Below, in pieces: positions 36,765 through 46,800 of a stretch of 64,000 nucleotides of DNA (positions are counted from its first letter, which is position 1; every line of letters starts with the position of its first letter). Location of the stretch: assembly GCF_037042905.1 (NCBI RefSeq), contig NC_087251.1, positions 32,467,001 to 32,531,000 of the forward strand, in the 5' to 3' direction. Source of the DNA: Lytechinus pictus. Taxonomy: Eukaryota; Echinodermata; Echinoidea; Temnopleuroida; Toxopneustidae. The translations under genes and the position numbers were made by a program. The notes under the pieces are model-generated. The model was given only the letters and a program-made list of their open reading frames with translations. It had not been told where the DNA came from and searched no databases.

Positions 36765-37245
36765 ATATACAAAACATATTTCAACTCGGACATCGATCGA
36801 GCTTTTATTATTGTTTGATTTACAAACTGATTTGAAAAAAAATTGCTTTATAAAAAAAATCCGTTTTATGGTCTCAACATTTTCAGCTCGCGCTACGCGC
36901 TCGCATTATTTTATCTGTCAGGTACCGTACCTATCGTCTTCGCGAATTCCAAAAAGTTCTTTAAAAAAAATATCCCATTTCAGGTCTGGTTGCCAAAACG
37001 TATCAGCTAGTGCTGCGCGCTCGCATTTTGATTAATTTTATAACAAACTTCTTAAAATCCGAATTTCATGACAGTTTTTCAATGAAAAATTTCGGCTTGT
37101 GATTTGTGCTCGCATCAATTGTTAAAAATATATTTACCCGATAAATATATTTTTAACAATTGCATACTATTCATACAAAAGTGCTAAAAAATATCCAGTT
37201 TTCAGGCCTATAGGCCTTTTCGCGCTATATCATTAGGCATATTAT
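36765..37245. mobile_element. Fragment of hAT-like family G
   Basis: TATACAAAACATATTTCAAC and ACTCGGACATCGATCGAGC match the stretch at 20828-20870 of copy 1. CGCGCTACGCGCTCGCATT and GTGCTGCGCGCTCGCATTT match the core units. Both ends are missing, so it is a truncated third copy. It ends where the TTAA element copy 1 begins. Confidence 0.6.
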
Positions 37246-37392
37246 TTTGATTAAAGAGGAATCCAGCCTTGATCATAAAATGTTGTTATAAGGGAACGGA
37301 GAAAAATGAATAAGACAGAATGGTGTAAGTTTGAGAGAAATCGGACAAGCAATGGCTGCGAGATCTCTAAGACTATTTCAAATTGGTATTTG

Positions 37393-37622
37393 CACTGCAA
37401 AAACTATGTGTAAGTTGATTTAACACTGACCAGCCCGGAATCTATATATGTCCATACCAGAGAAGTGTTAAACAACACCAGTTTCGTTACCTATACAACA
37501 CCAATTAGTATTAAAACAGCATCGGTTTGATTCCAAACTGGTGTTGTTTCAATACTTCTCTGGTGTGGACATAATTATAGATTCCGGGCTGGTGTTAAAT
37601 CAACACCGGAGTTTTTGCAGTG
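37393..37622. mobile_element. CACTGCAAAAACT MITE inserted in TTAA element copy 1
   Basis: Long inverted arms of about 75 bp: CACTGCAAAAACT, then TTGATTTAACAC, CAGCCCGGAATCTAT and ACCAGAGAAGT, mirrored to AGTTTTTGCAGTG. The flanks show TG on both sides (37391-37392 and 37623-37624). The paralogous site at about 39980 has a single TG and no element (AACTGGGTAAG). Confidence 0.85.
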
Positions 37623-37925
37623 TGGGTAAGTAAATAATGACAAGGGGCAATGACAACTTTCCCGTATAGGCCATGTACTTAATCATCAGGGATTTGAGAT
37701 TTTTCTCCTGATTGCCCTAGCTGGGACAGTAATCTAAATATATATAACCCAGGTAGTAGTATTGTTTTATGTCCTCATGAAGGAAAAATATAATTTAAAG
37801 TAAAACTTTTGAATAAAATGAAATTTTAGCCATTTGCCTTACAACACATTATGCAGCCAATTTTTACAACTTTTTAAAATGCATGACTTTCTTATTGTTT
37901 GTCCGATATTGCTCAAACTCTCACC

Positions 37926-39344
37926 CAGTGGCGTAACTACGGGGGGGCATGGGGGGGCACGTGCCCCCCCAATCGGCTGGCCAAAAAAAAAAAAAAAAAA
38001 AAACGGGGAAAAGGAGAAAAAGAGGGAGAAATGGAAAGAAACGTAGTGGGAAAGAAGAAATTATTGTTAATTATAATGTTATATTATATTATGATTATCT
38101 TATGTTATATTACATAAATAAATTATAACTTTATGAAACATAATTTGCACAGGGCCTAGTCTTCATTGTTCCTGGTGCTCGCATTGTCTGTTTAACAATA
38201 TATATAATCTTCTTGTACTAAAACCTCCCGTTTTCAAGTCAATACACACCAAATATATTTTCTTAGACTTCGAATTATTATTGTTTTATGTAGTGACATA
38301 TACTTTTTTTTCATGACTACTTAAAGTGATTGCCCGATTTTAAGGTCTTAATATAAACCATTTCCTGTCCGTACTTACGTTCGCATTCGTGGATTGGTGA
38401 GATATGTCTGTTCTTCATGAATTTTCTAAAATCAGTCCTTAAAATGTCCCTTTTTCTGATCTTAATGTAAAAAATTTCAGCTTGCGCTTCGCGCTCGCAT
38501 CATTTGGTTAGTGAAATACGCATATTTGGTCTTCGTGAGTTCCTAAAAGCAGGCCTTAGAATGCTCCTCTTCAGGTCTGAATTTCCTAAAGTTTCAGCTC
38601 GCGCTTCGCGCTCGCAATATTTGATTTCTGAGATGCGTATGATAATCATGATAACAATGACTACAAAAAGTGATTCATGTGTTTAGATGTAATTCTAACA
38701 AAATCAGCATTCGCTTGGCACTCGCATTAGATGACTATGGTGAGATATCTGTACTCTTAATGGAATCCTTTAAAAAAATAAATAGTCCTTATCCCTCTTT
38801 TGGGTCAATATATACAAAAATTTCAGCTCGTGCTTCGCGCTCGCATCATTTGGTTAGTGAACTACGTATGATCTACGTGAATTCCTACAAACAAGCCTTG
38901 AAATATCCCTCTTCAGGTCTGACTTTCCTAAATATTCAGCTCGCGCTTCGCGCTCGCAATATTTGATTAGTGAGATGCGTAAGTTAATCATGATTACAAT
39001 GACTACAAGTGATTCATGTGTTTAGATGTATATTATTCTAACAATATCAGCAAGCGCTTTGTACTCGCATTAGTTGACTATGGTGAGATATGTATACTCT
39101 TAATGCATTCCTAAAATATAGTCCTTAAAATGTCCGTTTGGGGTCAATATAGACAAAAATTTCAGCTCGCGCTTCGCGCTCGCATTATGTGATCAGTGAG
39201 ATACATATCCGTTTAATGACACTGTCCTTTAAATGTCCCTATTATGTCAGTATACCTAGCAACTGAGCGCGCTTCGCGCGCTCTATAAGTGACTCATAAT
39301 TTTTGCTGGTGCCCCCCAATGCCGTGACCCACGGTACGCCACTG
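37926..39344. mobile_element. hAT-like non-autonomous DNA transposon (family G, copy 2)
   Basis: Starts CAGTGGCGTAACTACGG and ends CGGTACGCCACTG. A perfect 8-bp target duplication, CTCTCACC, flanks it (37918-37925 and 39345-39352), as expected of the hAT superfamily. The core carries roughly nine units with AGCTCGCGCTTCGCGCTCGC-like words at intervals of about 100-150 bp. The short open frames across the repeats (reading SARASRSH) follow the repeat and not a protein. No transposase. Confidence 0.9.
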
Positions 39345-39687
39345 CTCTCACCTATATATCAACTTGTCTGATATTTCTTTTTCTTCTCTAGAAACAGCAG
39401 AAACAAGCGAAGGTTTGAAGAAAATTAATCGAAGATTTTACAAGAGATTTCTTTTAGTTTGATATAGTGACGTCATATTCATGCTCATCGTGTTGGCCTA
39501 TAGGATTTTTAAAAAAATCAATGGAATGTCATTTTATTAAAAGTATGTTTTTATTGTACATTCGGTGTATTGACAGACAAAATCATTTCACATCAGTTCC
39601 TGAAAGAAAAGAAATTTTATTCAGCTGCTCGTATATTATTACGGCACAAATTAAAAACTTATAAATAAAAATGTGATAACTTTTTAA

Positions 39688-40440
39688 AGGGAAATCCAGC
39701 TTTGGTCATAAAAGGTTGTGTTGGAAGGACAAAAATAAATCAACCAGAATGATGGTGAAAGTTTGAAAGAAATCGGACAAGCAATAAGAAAGTTATGGCT
39801 GCTTTAAAATTGAGATCCCTGAGACTATGGAGATTTCAGCTTTGGTCATAAAAGGTTGTGTTGGAAGGACAAAAATAAATCAACCAGAATGATGGTGAAA
39901 GTTTGAAAGAAATCGGACAAGCAATAAGAAAGTTATGGCTGCTTTAAAATTGAGATCCCTGAGACTATGGAGATTTCAGATTGGCAACTGGGTAAGTAAA
40001 TAAGGGGCAAGGACAATTTTCCCATATAGGCGGCCATGTACTTAATTATCAGGGTATGTGGTTTTCTCCTAAGTATACCAATTCCCCTAGGGCAATAAAC
40101 TAAATATAACTTATAAAGTAGGCCTACATTGTTTTAGGTCCTGATTCTATGAAAGAAAAATACAATTTGAAGTAAAAGTTTTGCCGAATAAAATGAAAGT
40201 CATTTAATGTATTGGAGTACATAAAAGAGTAGTGCTTGCCTTACCTCACTATGCCATCACTGATATGCGGCCTATTTGAAGTCTCCATGGGTATAGTGAT
40301 TACCAATATAAAAATTTAGAAATTCATAACTTTCTTATTGTTTGTCCGATATTGTTCAAACTTTCACCTATCAACTTGTCTGATCGATTTTTCTATTTCC
40401 TCATATAAAAACTAGTTTTTATTTGGGTTCGGATTCCCCT
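39688..40440. mobile_element. TTAA-type element copy 2, uninterrupted
   Basis: AGGGAAATCC at the left and GGATTCCCCT at the right are inverted ends, each flanked by TTAA (39684-39687 and 40441-40444). TTAA duplications are known for piggyBac and Kolobok elements. No transposase frame remains. It contains a recent 140-bp internal duplication. Confidence 0.8.
39698..39977. repeat. Perfect tandem duplication, 140-bp unit
   Basis: The unit from AGCTTTGGTCATAAAAGGTT to ACTATGGAGATTTC at 39698-39837 is repeated at 39838-39977 with no difference seen by eye. TTAA element copy 1 has this segment once, so the duplication arose within copy 2. Confidence 0.92.
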
Positions 40441-40854
40441 TTAATCTTTGATAGATTTTCATCAAACCATCACCTAAATTTTTATTATTTACCTGATATT
40501 TTTCAAATAATTTTTCGACAGGATGAACTTCTCCCAAACTACCCTTTAAATGGAATATTACCTACTACTGTTATAGGCCCGATACATGCAGGCCAAAATC
40601 AGCCTTTAGTAGTTATATGCTTGCAGCCATGGATCCACCTCTATGCTTGCAGCAGACATATTCCCTGCATTGCCGATTAATAATTGAAGTATTAATTAAT
40701 ATAAAAAAATATTATGAAAGATTAATTGTAATTTAACATGGTTTTATCATTATTTATTGTTTCTGATATTTATATTTTTTTTACAAAAATACATTATAAA
40801 TATGTGTTGAATTTATTTTTGTTTTCTGATTATGATGTGAGTGTCTGATGAAGG

Positions 40855-41335
40855 CCGCAAACGCGCGAAAATTAAAAGAATTGTACGTAACATGCGATAG
40901 CCTTCTGGCCTGTCGATGCGAAGCGACGGATCGGACGGCCACTGCCACCCGTGGGCTGTCGGCTTCCTCTAGCTCTAGCTCTCGCGGTGCTACCGGTACC
41001 GGCGCGCGCGGCAGATCGTTGCGTACCATATGACGGAGCCCATGTCAAGAATGAACTACACTGCCTAGAATTTCTAGTCAACTCCTGTCGATTCTGCATC
41101 CCACGTTCATGACGTTCTAACTTGGCTGTTCCGTAAGTACCGGTATAGCTGCGTATGATGCGTAAAATAATGTGTAACGTCAGAATCTGCTGTAAAGTGT
41201 AAATTTGTGAAGCCTAAAAAAAAACTCTGTTTCAAAAAAGTCAACTCTGATCAAGCAAGCAAGCTCCGAGAGCGGCCCGCGGCGGGGACCGCGATCGCGG
41301 GGCGGAGCACGAATGCCACACTGAGCTCGGCTCAG
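40855..41335 (+). promoter_or_regulatory. CpG-rich segment, candidate EXO1 promoter and non-coding first exon
   Basis: This is the most CpG-dense stretch in the window (GCAAACGCGCGAAA, GCGAAGCGACGGATCGGACG, CCGGCGCGCGCGGC, CGCGGCGGGGACCGCGATCG) in AT-rich surroundings. A strong donor, GTAAGTAC, lies at 41133. The first coding exon of EXO1 (ATG at 43843) begins after an acceptor at 43813-43814 (TTCTAG). An untranslated exon ending at 41132 and spliced to 43815 would fit, but this is inference. Confidence 0.35.
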
Positions 41336-41761
41336 TTAGATTTGAAAAAGTAATACTAATAGTACCGGTACTTACGGTATGGCAGTGTATCCTATTGCCG
41401 GACACCTTTATTTCAGTGCTTTAAAAATGACAACTAGAGGAAATACAGTCAAGAAAAATTCGCACTTGCTATTCTAAATATGAAAATTATAATATGAACA
41501 TGATAAAATTATTTTATATTATACAGTTATAAATATAATCTACCAACCAACCGTTTTCTTTGCATCGCACTTGCCGCATACTCCTCTGACTCTGTGAAAA
41601 ACAATCATTTTAAAGCGCGACAAATTACATCGTCATTCCGGACGGGTAAACATATTCTTGATTATAATGATGTAAGAAAGAATTTGTGTGATTTTTTTTC
41701 TTTTCATAATGTATCAATTATCATCATCATGACATGTCATGAGTAAATTCTAAGTTTTTGT

Positions 41762-42148
41762 TTGCTTTTTTATATTGAATCTGAGCAGAAGTGGGTACCG
41801 GTAATAAATTTGTGTTTGCTAACTAATCTTATTAATATTATTTATTTCTTTTTACCTGCATGTTCCATGGCACTTTCCAATATTCCAATAATATTCCAAT
41901 ATTATGCTCGTTCGTATCGTGATGCTCATCAAGTTCTGTCCATCGTCGACAGCTCTAATCATGGTAAACCTGTCCTTGTGCAAGGGTACCTTGCCTTGAG
42001 AACTAGCCGTCGACTACACCCACAATACACCACACCTAAACATTCGATCGAAGGAGTGGACAAGATTGAAATTCGGCAAATCAGGCCCATATTTCCGTCA
42101 GAAAATATTTCAATTGTTAATCCAAAACTATGTTATATGATATCTTAA
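41762..42148 (+). CDS. Unrecognised 128-codon open frame upstream of EXO1
   Basis: An open frame with a more gene-like middle part at about 41895-42090 (YARSYRDAHQVLSIVDSSNH, then GKPVLVQGYLALRTSRRLHP). The first third is hydrophobic and AT-rich and looks non-coding. No family, splice structure or terminal motif could be recognised. It may be an exon of an unknown gene, a relic of a retroelement, or chance. It lies in the presumed first intron of EXO1. Confidence 0.15.
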   Translation: MLFYIESEQKWVPVINLCLLTNLINIIYFFLPACSMALSNIPIIFQYYARSYRDAHQVLSIVDSSNHGKPVLVQGYLALRTSRRLHPQYTTPKHSIEGVDKIEIRQIRPIFPSENISIVNPKLCYMIS

Positions 42149-43842
42149 GCATTTTCTGTCATTTAAAAGATAAATAGATCTAAGGTAAAGGTTTGATTTT
42201 TTTCGCCTTGTTTTTGCAATCTTGTTCTATTCATTGCAATCTTGTTCTATTCATTGCTCTGTGAAATTGAACTGCGGAAGCGAAGTACGGTACGAAATTG
42301 TTTTCGTACGCAGAATTATGCGCGTCCGGAATCATAATAGTGTCTGGTAATACAATACGTGACTATACGTTTAACTTTAAGAAAGACATTTCTGCAGAAT
42401 CACAATTGCATTAAGTAAAAAATAGAAGTACTGGTATATCTAAGCGTTGAAATTACACTAGTTCAAATCACAATCACATCATGATGAAACAGCCGTAGAC
42501 TCTTCTAACTTGTTAATATGTTTCTGCAGAATCAATTAATTATTCATGACTCATGATTTAATTTTTTTTCAATCATTCATGACATGTTCGAAAAAGGTTG
42601 AATACTAATAGATCTAGACTCTAGGTCTACTCTAACGCTAGACCTACATGTACGTCTAAACGAAACAGTGTGATTGGAATCATGGTTCTATGATATGTCA
42701 TTGTGTTGGCCTACTTCTGTGTTCATACCATACTGTATGCTGTCAGTCTTTGCTTTCACTTCACACAGTAGCTGTAGATCTACTATGTTGAAGATTGACA
42801 TGGTGTATCTTTTGCAATTTAACCCACATTAAAGTTGACCTAACTGCGCACTACGTTGCACACCAGTTGGCATGGCCTGAAGTGAGGGCGAAACGGCTTG
42901 AAGAGAGGGTTTACTTAACCCTGATTCTGCAGTTACCATGATTTATGGGGGGGTTTTAATCATACTAATGGATGCTTCTGAATGCAGGCTTAAGCCTCTG
43001 TATTCAACTCCAATTTCCTTCTCACTTTGTTGGCCAGATCAAGTCCTGCTGGGTCAACGTCAAAAATTGAACTTCACTGGTTCACATCTTCAATACAGTC
43101 CATTCTCGAAGCTATGGACACAGACTATTCCATGGTTTATTCTGATGTAAAACGATTTCTGACGTTTCTCAGTGACTGATCTTGGGATAAACAATTTTTT
43201 ATCATGACCTCTGGTAGGCCCATGCACCTCCATGTCCCAGATCTGGCACTACCTCCTGGTCATATCTATGAAATACATGTAACTTGTAAGTTTCATTGAT
43301 ATCCCCTTACACACAGCAGTATGTCAATGTAGGAAGTTTAAGTTGAATCAATCTTTGTTTGTATGGAAGTTTTTTCACCTCATCATGATTCAAGCGTATA
43401 AGATCGCATAATGCAGCCAAAGTGTTTTGGGGGGAGAGCAAGAGTTCAGAAAAACGGGGGTCTCATGCCTGGGGTTTAGACTTACAGTAGGCATGAGATG
43501 AGGCTTGGCATGTCCAACCCCAACGCAGTCATGTGAGAGTCGGCATTGCCAAGTCTTTTCATACCTTTGGTGTAGGCATTTGATGTTAAAAAGTTATTGA
43601 CCTCTTGTTGACTTCTCATGAAGGATTCTGGCACACTGTTTTAATGGCACTGTACAGCATTGGAACATGGACTTTTAGCTTATCTTTCATCTGGGTCAAA
43701 TTTCTCCTTTACCTGATCTGAATAAATATCTTTCATGGCCATGTTACAGGTTTCAGCTAATTTTATCGTTTATTTATTTATTTATTTTTTCCTTTCTCCA
43801 TATCATTATTCTAGGCGTCTGGTAACTGAATAAATATTGAGA

Positions 43843-46800
43843 ATGGGAATTCAGGGACTTCTCCCATTCTTGAAGGAGGCATCTGAGCCTATTCACATCA
43901 GGAAATACAAGGGGTATACCCTTGGTATTGATACATACTGCTGGATACATCGTGGAGCAGTAGCCTGTGCCACTCAGTTAGCTAAAGGAGATCCGGCTGA
44001 TCAGTAAGTTGTTTTTCATTTGGCATAGAGCAACATTCCTTGTCCTTCTTAACGCTTCTTTGCATTATTAAAAACCTTAATCTTTGTGAAATTTTGAAAA
44101 GAATTATTCTCAATCTTGGTTTTGTTAAGTTAAACAATTTTGAAAATGGATGTAACTTATGTATGGATGAGAAACGGGAGTTTGATTGAAATTTAAAAAT
44201 AAAAAGTTATTAATGCATACGATGTGGTGCATTATAAATACAATTATGCCACCAATATAGCAATAATATCCAAGTCCTTTGGAGGTGCATAGAGACGTCA
44301 TAATCATAATGTGATATGCGCTATAAAAGAACTGTTTCTTATTATCATTACAGCAATTAATTTGTGTATTATATTAGACAAATGATTGTAAATGATGGCA
44401 ATAACAAATACAATTTGTATTGCACAAAATCTCTCTCTGTAGATCGCTTAACTCTTACTCTGCCAGGCCCAATACCCCTCTACTGCCAGGGATATTCGAG
44501 GGAACCCTAAATTGACCGAAATGTGAGCAGCGACTGATTTTAAAACGGTCATAATTCTTTACCCGTACGTTGTATAATAAAACCTTCTACACATGAAATG
44601 ATGCATGGTTCATGGGCTTTATGGCCGTGTTATCATCTTTCATATTCGCGTTTGGAAAAATGGAGAAAAGATGTAATATTTTACATCGTTTTTTTTTTCA
44701 ATAAGTAAAACCTAGAAAATTAAGATTTCATGAACATTTCAAAGAGTAAATAACCTGTGGAATTGTAGAGATACCAAGAAATTAAGAAGATAAAATGAAA
44801 GTTTAATGTTTACCCTTTCAAATGACATATCTATTAATGAAATTGAACAAAAAGAAATAACGAAAAATAATGCTCTTTTGAATAAAATACTATTTTGCTA
44901 TTCAAGTTATTTCCTCTGAAGTACGGTAAAGCGACCTGTTCCAAAAAAGGGCATTGTCGCCGATCAAGTGACCAATCACAGCACAGCTGCGATCCCCACG
45001 CAAACACACACAATGATATATTAGAGCCATGTATCTTCAAAGTGCAGCCAACCGTACCCTTTCATTTGTGTAGTCTTCAAAATAAGACTGTAATTTTTAT
45101 TCGTAGTGGAACAAACAAAGTTATTGCCAGTCAGAAGGAGACAAAATATAAAAGAACTAAAGATGATATATTAAAATAAAGATAAAGAGGGGTCGGACAG
45201 ATTCAATACTTACAAGTTTGGGGTATAAAATCCCACAAAATAATATGGGCGTTCTTGGCAAAGTGCACAGAAGTAAGAAAAAAAAAGTTTATTTTTCGTG
45301 AATCAAAGAAGAGGGAATGCAAATCAGTTACAAACAAAAAAATCAATACAAATTTTCAAAAAGAAAATAGGCCTATTTGTTCTGTATTACTGGTCTGACC
45401 AAAGTAGCCACCTGTTAACATTCTACGTGACTACATTATTTTGGTCATGCCACCAAGTCATGAACAATAGATGCCCAGACTCTCTTTCATGAGGAATCTC
45501 TAATCCACGCTCCCTTCTGACCTATTATCTAGGAGAGTAATTTAGCACAGGATGTTCATAGAAATCGGGGCTCACGCGCGTCTTTTGATTTGACTTTTGA
45601 ATACTTTCACAGGTTCCGGTATTGATTTCTTATGGGTGACCCAGGTAAAGAGAAAACAATTTGCCCCCCTACAGAAAAATCCTGCATCCGCCCAGGGCCT
45701 CCCCAGCTCGTAGCACTATCCGTGGTAAAAGAAATAATTTGTTCAGATAACATAGTGTACAATAATATGCGTGGTATAAAGAAATGTAATATTCAACCCG
45801 TTATCATCGTTATCATTTTCATTTCTACTCTCTAAAGTCGTTTTAAAATCCCCTTGATAGTGACGTCAATGATGCAGCAACTAACAGGTCGGTCTGATCG
45901 GTTTTGTTAATGTATCCCTTTCTTTCTTTTCCTCAAAACATCTTGAGACGAATAAAGCGGTATTATTGGCCGTTTTAATTATCACATTTATTTGTTGTGC
46001 TTCTTCCTATTTTATTCGAGGAGAATATTGAACGATTCATATTTTTGTGAGAAGTTTGAATATGATATTGATAAGCATAACAATGTCAATCATTCTTTTT
46101 TTATGGTTTGGGCTACAAAAACACAAACGAATATGAACCGTTATTTACCTGATCTTAAGTTTATGAAGAGAGAGTTTGGCTGCAGAAGGAATGCAATTGA
46201 TATGATTACAACAATTATTTTTGAATAATAATCATAATGATGATGATGATGATTCTGATGGCAATAACATTAATAATAAGAAGGTGAAGGAGAATAATAA
46301 TGATAATAATAGCAATAACAATAATGATAATGATAATAGTAATACTAATAATGATAATAATAACAATAATAAATGAATAAATAAATAATGAGTGTGATGA
46401 TTGCAGTGCGATGAGAGTTGGAAATGACAGCCTTCTTTACTCATATATTTATAACGAGAACTATTTTGTGAGAATGCTAAAAAAACAAAGTATAAGACCT
46501 TTCCACACCCCCCCCCCTACCCCCAAAAAATCTCCCCCAAACCGTGCACATTTGCAGGCAGAAAAAAGCCTTGACACAAGAATACTACCATACCGGCCTG
46601 CAAAAGAACCGATCGATAGCTCATGAATATTCATAAAACAATAGCGAATGGGCGAGTAGCGTTGGGTGAGAGACATCGTACCGCTCTGTCATTGGTCAAT
46701 TCTGAGCTGAATGCCTTCGCACACTCGCCTTTGCTCTGCCCATAGAAGTACGTGTATTGCTACACACAACCTTTATATCACACGTGTCTATAGGGGAAAT

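Larger units (their letters stand above)
37255..39420. mobile_element. TTAA-type element copy 1, interrupted by two insertions
   Basis: Begins AGAGGAATCCAGCC after TTAA (37251-37254). It aligns by eye with copy 2 (39688-40440) through GAGAAATCGGACAAGCAAT, TGGGTAAGTAAATAATGACA, CATGTACTTAATCATCAGGG, CTTATTGTTTGTCCGATATT and ATCAACTTGTCTGATATTTC. It is split by the MITE at 37393-37622 and by the hAT-like element at 37926-39344. The right end after about 39390 no longer matches, so the true end is uncertain. Confidence 0.65.

Noticed and set aside
38504-38966. Repeated peptide SARASRSH in plus-strand frames
   Set aside because: The peptide is the translation of the transposon's GCTCGCGCTTCGCGCTCGCA units. 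The frame shifts between units and there is no continuous protein.
42215-42254. Perfect 20-bp tandem duplication (TGCAATCTTGTTCTATTCAT twice)
   Set aside because: Real but short and isolated, with no sign of function; such events are common in introns.
46232-46444. Leu/Ser-rich minus-strand frame
   Set aside because: Translation of an AAT/ATG microsatellite.
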